Positions 40,749 through 51,700 of a DNA stretch of 64,000 nt are shown in pieces. The translations under genes and the position numbers were made by a program. Numbering within the stretch: position 1 is the stretch's first letter; each line of letters opens with the position of its first letter. The notes under the pieces are model-generated. The model was not told where the DNA came from. It was given only the letters and a program-made list of their open reading frames with translations, and searched no databases. Origin of the DNA: Asparagopsis taxiformis (taxonomy: Eukaryota; Rhodophyta; Florideophyceae; Bonnemaisoniales; Bonnemaisoniaceae). The stretch is from assembly GCA_030407315.1 (NCBI GenBank), contig JALQPE010003282.1:1-64000 (forward strand). Reading direction: 5' to 3'.

Positions 40749-42793
40749 ATGGTGAAACCATTTGATTGTCGCCAAGTTGTCGGAAACAGTGTCCTCGCTC
40801 CTGCCAGACAACTGACATCTATCTCCAAGTGTCGCAGGATGTATGGCGCCGGATGCAAGACAAAGATGATATCCGGAACTGTCATTCGAGTCATTAAAGA
40901 GAGAGGCAACAAGCGATTGATGACATCAATCGAGGCTGAGTGGGAGCTGGCTGATGGTAACAAGGTGACAGCCCTGGGTCTCTGCAGTGTCTAGGCACCT
41001 GCCGATGATACAGAGGAACAAGTAACAGAAGGAGGAGATAAAGCTCAAGAGACTGGGAGTGACGAGAATGAGGCCGAAAAGTCAGATGCAGTCACGCCGC
41101 AAGAACGTGACATGAGTACGAGTGTTAATACGCTTCCATGTGACACTGAGTCAACCGGTGAGGCAATTGTCATCTGCAATGACGTGGAATGGACCGTGTC
41201 TGATGTATCAATGCAAATGAATGGCTGGAGCCCCACTCGGCCGTGGAAGGTGGTTGGTCCTTTGGATGAGATAATATCTGAAGGAAACGGCCCATCAGAT
41301 ATGACACCGTATGAATATTTCCAATGGATGTTTCCAATGGGATTTATCAGTAATATCGTCTCATACTCCAATTACGAGCTGGAAAAGCGTAATCTCAAAC
41401 CTACCTCGCTGGGAGAGATTTTGAAGTATTTTGGAGTCATTGTACTCATGTCACGATTTGAGTTCAGTGGGAAGCGCTCACTCTGGAGTAGTCAGTCTGG
41501 GACTAAATACATCCCCGCACCGATGTTTGGACACATTATGTCACGAAAACGGTTTGAAGAGCTGAGACAGTACGTGACTTACTCCAAGGTTCGTGACGAA
41601 ACTGACCGGTGGGGTGTCATATCTGGGTTTATCACCGCCATCAATGAACACAGAAGCTCTCAGGTATTCCCTTCCGATTCGATATGTGTAGATGAGAGTA
41701 TGTCAAGGTGGTATGGTCTTGGAGGTGACTGGATCGACATCGGACTCACACATTACGTTGCAATGGGCCGTAAGCTCGAGAATGGATGTGAGCTTAAAAC
41801 TGCATCATGTGGCAATAGTGGAATCATTCTAAGGATGGATGTGGTGATGTCAGCCGAGGAGACACGTGGAAAAGCATTGGAGTCCGAAAGACGCATGGTG
41901 CTGCCGTCACATTAAGGATATTCGAGCCATGGTTTTATAAACACCGCCTCGTGTGTGCTGATTCATACTTTTCCTGTGTTGAAACGGCAGAAATATTCTT
42001 CAAGCATGGAACATGTTTCACTGGTGTTGTCAAGAATGCCACAAAGGGATATCCGCTTCAACATCTGTCACACTTGGAGATCTCGGGAAAGGGTGCACAC
42101 ATGTCTATGGTTTCTAAAGATAGGGATGGTCCTGATCTGATGGCAGTGATGTGGATCGACGGTGACAGAAGGTACTTTATTAGTACAGATGGTAGTACTC
42201 AGCCTGGGACGCCAATATTCCGAGAGCAGCGTTATCGAAGCAGGAATGGCAGGACATGGAAGGAGGAAATTGATATTCCGATCCCACAAGTATGTGAGAC
42301 CTATTATGCGACTTGCTCGCAAGTTGACCGTCACAAACGATGTCGCCAAGACGACCTTATGCTGGAGAAGAAATTTGAAATCAAGGAATGGTCGGCACGT
42401 GTCAACACGTCACTTTTGGCCATATGCGTCGTGGATGCCTGGAAGCTGTACTGTGGAGCCATGCATAACAGGGGCAGGATGAAACCTCATCAGTTCTATA
42501 TCCAATTGGCTGAAGGAATGATTGACAACTCGATGGATGCAATTGGATTACGTCAGCTAGAATCAGATGCACCTGATATGGAAGAGATGGAGAGCGGTAG
42601 TGGCATTGGAACTCATTTGACACCGACTACTCGAACTCGCAGGACTTCCAATGGTAGGCATAGCAATGCTATCTATCAAGGTCGCTGCGATATATGCAAG
42701 GGAACAAAGAAGTCGAAGTTCGTATGCTCTACTTGCAAACGACTATACCAAAAGGATGTCTTTATCTGTCACCATCAGACTGGTTGTGATTGA
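40749..42793 (+). pseudogene. PiggyBac transposase, one nonsense codon and one frameshift
   Basis: From ATG 40749 one frame runs to 41915 with a single internal TAG at 40992-40994. The body then continues one frame over from about 41860 to 42793. The DDE_Tnp_1_7 region is clear: TPYEYFQWMFP, LKYFGVIVLMSRF, FGHIMSRKRFEELRQY, the first acidic block CVDESMSRW, RIFEPWFYKHRLVCADSYFS with the second Asp, and a later VVDAWKLYCG block. The C-terminus holds a Cys/His-rich zinc module (CDICKGTKKSKFVCSTCKRL, then CHHQTGCD), typical of PiggyBac. Full length would be about 680 residues. The two lesions inactivate it. The lysine/arginine-rich N-terminal part looks like the usual non-catalytic leader. Confidence 0.85.
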
Positions 42794-43117
42794 TTCAAAA
42801 AGCATGTCGAGATGTGTCACGATCTTTCCTACGAAGGTCCTTTTTACTAGGTTGGATCTCTCTCTGGGTGCTTTAAACGCGTTTTATTCACGCATTGATG
42901 TCCAAAAATAGAAAAATGAGATACTCCTTTAGCCCCCTCCGATTCTGACTGGCGTTCTCGACTTGCTCAGTAAACTTCTGCTTATGGCGGAATTCCCCTT
43001 TATGAAATGTCACCTTATACTGTCTCATGTTCAAGTAGGCGCGTAAGCATCCTAAAGCAGAAGTTGCAACTAAGAATCGGCGAGTTCTCCGAAGAGAATT
43101 TTCGAGCTGCCTAAGCA

Positions 43118-43188
43118 TCTCAGCGAGGAGTCGAACCTCCGCCCTCTGGCTTTCCCGAGAGGCGATAACCACTCAGTCATGCGAGGAC
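43118..43188 (-). ncRNA. tRNA-like sequence with Pol III A and B boxes (not a good tRNA)
   Basis: On the minus strand TGACTGAGTGG (43169-43179) resembles an A box and GGTTCGACTCC (43127-43137) is a perfect B box, 31 bases apart. The T arm pairs at four of five positions, but the acceptor strands do not pair and the anticodon stem is poor. I take it for a pseudo-tRNA or the head of a SINE. It sits inside the PiggyBac element, downstream of the transposase. Confidence 0.4.
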
Positions 43189-43304
43189 CTGTGTCCGACT
43201 GGGATGCAATGCTTTATAGAATGCAATGCTCACGTTAGAAGTTTCATAAATGCGATATAAAGCCGGAATGCTAAATTCTAATAATTTCTAGTAATTTTTT
43301 TCTG

Positions 43305-43338
43305 CCTCATATGAGGCCAGGGTTGACCTCATATGAGG
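43305..43338. repeat. Two subterminal palindromes, right
   Basis: CCTCATATGAGG at 43305-43316 and 43327-43338, the same palindrome as at the left end; the inner terminal repeat begins 9 bp further out. Confidence 0.7.
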
Positions 43339-43347
43339 AAATTTCAG

Positions 43348-43364
43348 TGTCCGATAGACACTAG
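43348..43364 (-). repeat. PiggyBac right terminal inverted repeat
   Basis: TGTCCGATAGACACTAG, complement of the left terminal repeat. Confidence 0.85.
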
Positions 43365-43924
43365 AAGCTTCTTCTTGAGTTCTAACAGCATCTACACTCG
43401 ATAACCTCTCAAACGAGCTATGTTTTACTTCATCACTTTGAGTGGAAGAGGATGCAAATAGCACTTCCGCAACCTGCAAAAATGAGTGTTTCTGCTCAAT
43501 GCAACCTAACTTGTAACACGAGGTGAAAAATTGAATTACGCCGTGGTCACAGAGCCTCGCAAACGATTCTCAGCGCTTTGGGGTGCTCTCTCGCGGGCCA
43601 TATTCCGTCTAATGCGGCGAGAACAGCCCAACCTTATAATGCGAGTGTTTCGCCCTGCTGCCTGATCAATGAGACGCTTCAAGTCTGTCTTTGATTCTAT
43701 CCCGTAGGCCTTTCTGAATTCTGAAGTCACTGCTCTCGATTCCGCGAGCAATTTTTCTGTTTGCGCAATCTTAGCGCAACCAACACAGCATCTGAAGTTA
43801 GATTCTGTCCCCTTTCTATAGATACTTTCACCGTCCCTTCCGTAACTACATTAACGCCTGAAATTTAACTTCGACTCTCCTTCAAATACGCCGCCACCAG
43901 TGTTTCTAATGCACACAGATTTTT
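43365..43924. other. Spacer between PiggyBac and pogo elements
   Basis: No gene recognised. May be the 3' non-coding part of the pogo-type element. Confidence 0.35.
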
Positions 43925-45226
43925 TTATTCCGAATCTGAGCTTCTGAAAAAGTTCAGCCCTTTCAGTGGTTCCACACTTGCTCGTTTCACTCTGACGTCC
44001 CATAAGCCCATTTTGTGAAACCAACTCCTGATGTTAGAGGATGTAAATGCACTGGACAAAGATGTGCATAACAAATCAGCGACACTAAATGCATCGACAG
44101 TTCTATCCACAGAACACATTCGGTGTAAATCCCTATGTACGTATGACTTGAAAGGTCCGTACACCGATACGTCCAATGGCTGTAGCACATGCGACGTATG
44201 TACATGGAGCCGTATGAAGATAATTCCATTGTCTCTGAAGCGTAATAACACTTCTAATTGAATGTGGCAGGCATATCCGTCTATAATCAATACCATATTT
44301 TGTCCATCCACTCGAAGATGCGCAGTTTCTTGGATGAATTTCTTTGCCCAATCAAGGAAAATGCTGCATTCTACTCCAGAACTCTCATTTTGGTACAAAT
44401 CGCAGTCCGGGAGAAAGTTGTGCAGCGTTTCTTACCCTTGAGTCGTGATCCTGTAATGGGCGTATTTTCCAGGAAATAAGACAACCGGTTTGAATGCCAG
44501 TCCAAAAGCATTCACAACCCCCATGAAAGTGACCCTATCCAACCTAACCTCCCCTTGGTATGGAACGCTGCGCAATTCAATGGTCTGCACATTCTCCCAA
44601 CCCCTTTGTGCAGTGTTCTGCCGGTCATTCTACGGAATGAAACCCAAGATTCGTCTGCATTAAACATTAGGCGAGGATCACGCGCACCGTATCGATTTAA
44701 AGTTGCTTCAACCCTTGCAATGTGTTCTGCAATAGTTTTAAGATTTACGGCCTCAATTCTCTTTGCCTCTATTGCGCGAATTGGTCTGCACGCAAGATCT
44801 GGGTGACATCCAAGAAAGGACGTCACCAACTTGTCAGATAGCCGTAGGTCTTTGAACGGTATCTGTATTTGCCTCTCCAACGGAAGGAGGAGGCATAGAC
44901 ACTGTACAAGGTCACATATACCTGTCTTGGTCAATGGTATATGCTGGTCGGAAAAGTATTTTACAGCCTCTTCTAGCAGCTTTTCCTCCCTTTCTTTTAG
45001 TGCATTTGGCGCTCCAGCACGACGAATCCTGAGATGAATATCTGCAGGGCTCCGGGGCTGGCTCTGTACACCAAAATACTTCCACCATGCATTGTAGAAT
45101 CTCAGTAGAGTCCAGTACGGTATTTCATTCTTTTGCCCAAGTCCCGAAGAGAAATGCCATCAGTCACATGCGAGAATATAGCCTCTCGGATTAACTCCAG
45201 ATCGGCTTCTGAAGAGGATTGCATTT
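43925..45226 (-). pseudogene. Pogo/Tigger (DDE_1) transposase, decayed
   Basis: Reading down the minus strand, the N-terminal helix-turn-helix part (LELIREAIFSHVTDGISLRDLG) starts near 45226. It shifts frame near 45150 to a CENP-B-like part (KNEIPYWTLLRFYNAWW, then ERQIQIPFKDLRLSD) and reaches the first catalytic Asp in LMFNADESWVS. A second frameshift near 44555 and an in-frame TAA near 44425 follow. The last frame carries FLDWAKKFIQE, the second catalytic Asp in LIIDGYACH, and LQPLDVSVYGPFKSY with the third. Two frameshifts and one nonsense codon make it inactive. Terminal inverted repeats and a TA duplication were not found, so element ends are unknown. Confidence 0.82.
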
Positions 45227-45534
45227 AGGATAGACGGTGAGTAGACAGGAGGCTTTGGGTTGGAATGATTTTGATGGATGGATGGAACGGTTACCGTGCG
45301 TTATTTACATGTTTGGACACTTTATACCGCCCGGAACTGTCGAGAGGTGACCCGTGAACGGAAAAAAGAAACGGAACTCGCGAGAGAACACGGATTTCGC
45401 TATGCACAGAAAGTACTTTCCAAACCAGAATCCAACTTTCTGAAGTTGATTGAACATGAGAGATGTTTTTCATATTGATTGAATAGGATAACAAAGTTGA
45501 TTGAACTACTCATGTCGTCGAAGACGAGGCGTTT

Positions 45535-45615
45535 TTACTTCGGAATAGATGCCAGGCCTGACCTGATCTCTTTCTCTACTCCAGCTCTTATCATCTTGTT
45601 TGTTAGTGAAGGGAA
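45535..45615 (-). pseudogene. 3' end of the DUF7869-like gene, cut off by the Gypsy element
   Basis: 27 codons that continue in frame from the gene fragment at 57383 once the 11.8-kb insertion and one GGGAA copy are disregarded. The tail includes NKMIRAGVEKEI and ends IPK then TAA at 45535. The join falls inside the duplicated GGGAA (GAATTCCC context on the minus strand). Confidence 0.75.
45611..45615. repeat. Target-site duplication GGGAA, left
   Basis: Matches 57383-57387; 5 bp is normal for Ty3/Gypsy integrases. Confidence 0.9.
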
Positions 45616-46271
45616 TGTAGTATACGTGGCAATTCCGAAATTGCAAATATTTACGTTTTTCCGCGGAATTCGAATCTCGGCGGACACGACCGGCGACAGC
45701 AATGCACGAACATTGCTGGCGCATGCGCGCGCGCATCCGGCACACGTGTGCAACGAACGTACTGGCAACGGCCAACGGACCAACGGGTCCCTACGTGTGA
45801 CCCACAAGGTCCTTTCCCATTCGGGGACGTTACGAGCAGTGTTTACACTGTAAAGCGATGCCATCGTGGCTATATAGGTATTGGCATCGTGCCGGGAGGG
45901 AAAGGGGACAAGACAACGATCGAGCAACGGCTCTAGTCTACGACTGACTTCTACGTTTACGTTTACGTTTTGCCTAACGAGGCCTCGTCTCCGTCGAGCT
46001 GCGTACTCCCTACCCATCGCCGCACGTAAGGCTGATTGCGTGTAGTGCCTCCGGCTTGGTTGAGAGCGCCTCCGGTGACGTGCCACCTCGTTTACCGAAC
46101 GTAATCCTCACGTGGATTGTTGCGTCGTGACGCTCGTGTCTACTCGCTAACCTATCTCTACCTTCTACCTAACATACAGTCAAACACCAGCGGGTGGACT
46201 GCTCGTTTCGTTTCGTAAGGACAGCGTGTCCGTAGCTCGTACCAGCTATCTAGAACTAACGTGGTTCCACA
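45616..46271 (+). repeat. Gypsy 5' LTR
   Basis: 656 bp, TGTAGT...CCACA, TATATA at 45871-45876. A run of TACGTT repeats (near 45949-45970) lies in the presumed transcribed part. Confidence 0.92.
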
Positions 46272-46272
46272 C

Positions 46273-46290
46273 TGGTCTCTCGACCTAGAA
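46273..46290 (+). other. Primer-binding site (element 1)
   Basis: TGGTCTCTCGACCTAGAA, starting 2 bases after the LTR; complementary to a tRNA 3' end reading ...GAGAGACCA. The same 18 bases occur at 63217-63234. Confidence 0.75.
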
Positions 46291-46370
46291 GTTGCTACGA
46301 GCATAACGACAACCAACGAGGTTGAGCTCTTTTACGTTAACGAAAAGCTACGTGCTACAGACGACGGTCT

Positions 46371-48772
46371 ATGAATTACGCTGTGTCGAATTCCAGCGCG
46401 TCGCCCAGGCAACCGTTGCCAACGTCAGCGGACGCCGAAGCCGACGTGGCCTTGTCAGCAGAAGCGATCTTCGCGACTGATCGATCTATCCCGCCGGATA
46501 TCGAGGCGATCGGCCAGCTACCACGTACGGTAAGCCCGTTTGAGTCCGTGAGTATGGACCCCGCAACGCGCGGTCAGCTCAACGAAGGGAACGTGACTCC
46601 CACGGCACTACGTGTAGTGTACGAAGACCTTCGAGGTCACATCGAAAGGGCGAGCGACGCGGCCGTCGACGAAGCCGTAAGGCAGAGACTCGGAGTCTCG
46701 GAGCGCGAAGCTCGTGCGTTACGTGAACGCTCAGCGACCCTCGAACGGGAAAACGAAGGTTTACGAAACCGCCTCTCCGCCGTGGAGGGAAGACTCGACT
46801 CGTTTGTCGTAGTATTCAACGAAATCGTCGCCGGACGTTCCGCTCCGCCGAGCGGAAGCGATCCGAATTACGAAGGCTCGCGCGCCTATAACTCGCAATC
46901 CTCCCCGGCCGTTCCGGGAGGATACCCACCAACACCCGGTCCGACGACCCCGACAACGTACGGAAGGGGGGCGACAGTGCAACGAGCCATCGCCCACCCC
47001 GACGAGACGCCACGAAGGCAATTACGTTTTAACGATACGCCAGACCACGCGCGGTCGGCGGACGCAGCACGTGCTGCGCAATTCTATACGAGAGCTCCCC
47101 CGCCACGTGAGACGTACATTCCGTGGCTGGGTACGTTCGGCACGACGGACACGCGAGTCCACGAAAACGAACGTGCCGACGCGGTACGCTTACCAGGGAA
47201 CGCCCTCGGACCCGTTTGCCACGCGTTGGCAGAGCACACGACAATGCTCGACGCATTTGCGAACGTGGTGTCGTACCGCATGTACCGACTTAACGATGTA
47301 CGTGAACATCTCTACGTGAACGAGAGTCAAAGCGTACATAAGCTCAAACGTGAGCTGGAGGGGCTTTTCCCTACGTTAAAGCCGTTCTCCGGCCGGAATC
47401 CGATTACGTTACTCGGATTCCTCGCCCAAATACGTGATGGGTTCAGCACACTCGGAGTGTGCGAGGGAGTGGCAGTACGTGCGCTGCACTTCTTCCTCGA
47501 AGGGGACGCCCGACGGTTCTACGATTCCCAGTGTACGACTGGTGTGATCACGACTGATCCGACGAAGAGGTTCTCGTGGCCTCACGTAATCAACGCGTTG
47601 ATCAAACGATACCTGCAAGACGACGTGCTGCAGGAGGCCTACGAAAGGTCACGATGATCACGCAGAGTCCTAACGAGGACGAGAATCAGTACGCTGATAG
47701 ACTCGACACCGCCACGCGGGCGTGTAACTACGTGTTTACGGATCGACTCCTCGTTCACCACTACGTACGTGGGTTGCTGCCCTCGACGCGGGCAGCAGTG
47801 ACGGAACGACTCCGGTCACTCCCCGAACGAGAGAGGAACGACCTCACCGTTGTGAGACGATTGGCGACGGCCGAAGGAACGACCTTCCGTGCACGTACGG
47901 CAGCTGTCGCGTCAGCCGCGAAACCGAAAGTGCGGTTTCCGGTGAAGCCTACGTTGGCTATTTCCGACCACGAGTCGAGGAAGTTCGCGGACTACGATGA
48001 GTCCGCGTACTTACGTAATGAACGGGCTAACGAGCCCAGTTACCACGATGGTAACCCGAACATCCCCGCGAGGGACGACGACGACGTGTCGCTCGCTGCG
48101 GTTCACGTTGCCGAGAATTTGGAGGCGATCCTCTTCACGAACGGGCCGCCGCCCAACGATACGAAAACGGCAAACGAAAAGCCGGACGAGCTCGAAGCTC
48201 GATTGAACCGTCCATGCGAGGACGTGCCGAAGCTCACGAGCGAGCAGACGCAATTGGCGCACTCCGTAATCCCGAATGATTACTGGACGCTGTCGTGTTG
48301 GTCATGCCGCGAAGATGGCCACTCGACGTTTACGTGTCCGCGTTTGACGCCAGATCAACGGATCTTTTTCGCGTACAAGTACTACCTCTTCCACGTGAAG
48401 AGCAACCCACGTCAGGCTGAGTACTTCCGCCAACGAATGGCCAAGCGTCACCAGGAACGACCTGATGAGCGAGGGAACGTGACCCCGCGGAGGTACGGCA
48501 CGCCGCCTACGATACTCCGAAACCCCAATCGTGACGGGGGAAGGCCCTTCGACAGGCGCCGCGGCGACTTTCGTAATGACCGACGTGACCCCCGCCCGTG
48601 GGCGAACGAACGAAATGGCCAGCGTAATGGCCGCAGCGGAGTCTACGTGACGACCTCCGCTGACGAAACACCACTCGAGGTGGAAACGAGTCACGATGAC
48701 GAACGAGCTTCGTGGGCTCACGACGACAACGTGTCGAACGGCCCCGCGCCGGGAAACGACCAGGCGATGTAG
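46371..48772 (+). pseudogene. Gypsy gag with one frameshift near 47645
   Basis: ATG 46371; the first frame stops at 47657 and the second covers the rest to TAG 48770-48772. N-terminal half: disordered, then coiled-coil-like RERSATLERENEGLRNRLS. A retrotransposon gag domain (from about 47210 to 47880) is cut in two: ...YLQDDVLQEAYE in the first frame continues as VTMITQSPNEDENQYADRL in the second. One missing base, probably from a G run (GAAAGGTCACG), explains it; there is no slip heptamer at this point. A CCHC zinc knuckle CWSCREDGHSTFTC (C-x2-C-x4-H-x4-C) is at about 48296-48337. The gag product would package the RNA; as it stands only a truncated version is made. Confidence 0.82.
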
Positions 48773-48796
48773 GTCACGAGCCACCCACATCGCCTG
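48751..48796 (+). promoter_or_regulatory. Programmed -1 frameshift signal between gag and pol
   Basis: G_GGA_AAC at 48751-48757, in phase with gag codons GGA AAC, fits the X_XXY_YYZ slip rule. Three bases later a perfect 10-bp stem begins (CAGGCGATGT 48761-48770 with ACATCGCCTG 48787-48796, 16-base loop containing the gag stop). A -1 step puts the ribosome exactly in the pol frame. The 3-base spacer is shorter than usual. Confidence 0.8.
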
Positions 48797-51700
48797 AACC
48801 CTTACGTAAAAGGGGGACGACCGACGTCGATGATTGGTCCTCCGCAGGCTCACCGATGAACGAGAGTTACGTAAAGCTCACGGCCGCGAAGGCCAACTCG
48901 AGTCACATGACACCCGACGTGGGGGAAGAAACGAAGTCCGACGGGACGAACGAACCTCACACGAAGAGGAAGCCTCGCAGACGAGCGAGACGCGCTACCC
49001 GGAAGCACGACGCTTCCGAGCGCGAGAAAGCCAAGCACGCGGCTTATACGAAGCGTGTCGACGCAAAAGAAGCCATACGGGCTCATACGGTGAAGCGACG
49101 AACCGCTAGCGAAGACGTAGACCGCGCGCCGGTCAGGACCGAACCGTTGGTCCTCGATGGGCATACGTGCCTACTTGCGTCGAAGCATTATATAGTGTCC
49201 GGAACGATCGGACTAGACCTCAACGTGATGAGGGCGATTACCATCGCGATGGATACGTGCAGCGGCTACAACTTGATACGAACAAGTTTACTACCCTACG
49301 ACTGGGTCGACCGCTGTCTACGTGACGAAGAGCTACCGAAGCTCGGAGACGCCAACGGGCGACGTTTGCCTATCGAAGGCGCCATCCTGCTTCGTGTCAG
49401 GTTGGGGAACTCGCTGTTCCGCGTAAAATTCTTCGTAGCCAACACGCTGGCCGTTCCCGTTATAATGGGTACGTCGTTCATGTCGAAGCATGTCGATGCT
49501 ATACGCTGTCGAGCGCAGACAATCGACCTCCATCGGGGGGATACGATACCCATTATCGCGGAGGGCGATACGACGACTCCGTACGAGGAGGGGGAAGAGA
49601 CGAATCCAAACGTGGAACACCCGAAGCGCCGCGAGCGTAACGCGGCCGCGAATCGGCCGAGCCGAACGTTCTCGGTTCGCCTGACGAAGTACACGCGTGT
49701 ACCGGCGATGTCGCAACGGACCGTCAACGTGACGACGGATGCGACCGGACTCGTGTTCCTCGAGCCGAAAGCGTCGGTGCAATTCCGGCATGGGCTGCGC
49801 ATAGCCAACGGAGTGGTCGACGTAGGACCCAGAGAGACGTTCTCTATTATCGTATCTAACTTCACGAAGAAGGACCGCGAGCTGCCGAAAGGCGCGACGA
49901 TTGCGTACGCGGTACGCTCCCCGTTGGGAATCGTCCCACTCAAGCGTGAGGGCGGCGAAGCCCTCGCGAAGGTTTTGAACCTACCGCTAGTCGACGCGAC
50001 GACGCGGATAAATACGAACGGGTTGGGCGACGAAACGCCAGACCCGTTGGTCAACGAAAAGGGGAACGACCCCGCCACGGATTGGCAGTCGACAATCGAT
50101 TTGTCGCACCTCGACGACGAGGACTTACGAAAGCGCATCAACGAGATGCTAGCTACACATTCGTCAATGTGGACGAGCGGACGCCTCGGCGAAATCAATG
50201 CTACGGAGCATCGAATCGAACTCGAACCGGGCACGCGGCCCATACGTTCAATGCCCTATCGTCAGGGTCCGGCTTTACGTACGATAGCCGAGGAGCAGAT
50301 CACGAAGATGCTCAACGAAGGGGTTATCGAACCCGCGTCCAGCGAATGGGCGTCACCAATCGTGTTGGTGCCGAAGAAGGACGGATCCTTACGTTTCTGT
50401 GTCGACTACAGGCGTTTGAACGCGAAAACGATCGCTGATTCGTACCCGCTTCCTCGTATGGAAGACTGCCTGGATTCGTTGGGCGACGCCGCCATCTTCA
50501 CGACACTCGACTGTAACGCCGGTTACTGGCAAGTGCCCGTCTCCGCCGAGGACCGTGATAAGACAACGTTTACGTCTTTCATGGGAACGTATCGCTACGT
50601 GCGAATGCCATTCGGGCTACGAAATGCCCCCGCTACGTTTCAGCGGACGTTGGACATCATCCTCTCCGGAGTACGTTGGCAATCGTGCCTTGTTTACTTA
50701 GACGACGTAATCGTCTTTTCGAAAGACCTCGAGTCTCACCTGGGTCACGTTGACCAGGTGCTTTCCCTGCTACGCGCAGCGGGAGTAACGTTAAAGCTCA
50801 CGAAGTGCTCGTTCTTTCAACCACGAGTTGACTACCTGGGGCACGTGATTACCCCAGGGAAGCTGCACGTCGCAGCACGGAACAAGGAAGCCTTTCGTAC
50901 GGCTACGTTCCCGCGGGACAAGACGCAATGTCGATCGTTTTTGGGAGCGGCCAACGTTTACCGCCGTTTCGTAAAGGCGTATGCCGAGATCGCTCGGCCA
51001 CTCAACACGATGTTGAAGAAGGACGCTTCCCCCGATTGGACGAACCCAACGGACTCGCAAACGAATGCGTTCGAAACGTTGAAGACAATACTGGTGTCGC
51101 CACCAGTATTGCACCTTCCGAAGGCGGGACGTCCGTTCATGATCGATACCGACGCGTCGGCGTATCAGCTGGGAGCTACGTTGCTCCAACAGCAGAACGA
51201 AGATAAACCCAACGAATGGGTGCCGATTGGGTACTGGTCGAAGACCCTCAACGAAACCGAACGCGGTTACTCGGCAACGGAGCGCGAGTGTTACTCAGTC
51301 GTTTGGGCGATAACGTCGCTCCGACCCTACGTAGAGGGTCAACGATTTACCGTACGTACGGACCACGAAGCCTTACGTTGGCTGATGACGTTAACGGACG
51401 CGTCCGGACGACTACTACGATGGAGGCTACGCGTTGCCGAATTCGATTTCGAAGTCACGTACAGACCTGGGCGCGTGCACCAGGTACCTGACGCTTTATC
51501 ACGTGTGATATCTACGTATGACGACGGTCGACCCGTCGACGATGACGTACCATCGTACGGGGACGCGGTACTCGTGACGACTCGCAGTCGGCGACAACCC
51601 ACACGAAATGGGCAAGGACGAACGACGTCCGTGCGTAAAAAGGCAACGAATGCCAGGGGTCACGACGACCCGTCGAACGAGACTCGTGATGGACGAACAT

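Larger units (their letters stand above)
40543..43364 (+). mobile_element. PiggyBac-type DNA transposon
   Basis: A 2.8-kb element bounded by perfect 17-bp inverted repeats (CTAGTGTCTATCGGACA at 40543-40559 and its complement at 43348-43364). It has subterminal palindromes CCTCATATGAGG, one inside the left end and two inside the right, and one transposase gene. The usual TTAA target is not at the ends; CTAG is present on both sides instead and may be the target duplication. The transposase is broken, so the copy is inactive on its own. Confidence 0.8.

Noticed and set aside
47630..47660. Second programmed frameshift inside gag
   Set aside because: The shift is also -1 but no slip heptamer or structure lies at the join, and it cuts the capsid-like domain; a deleted base is simpler.
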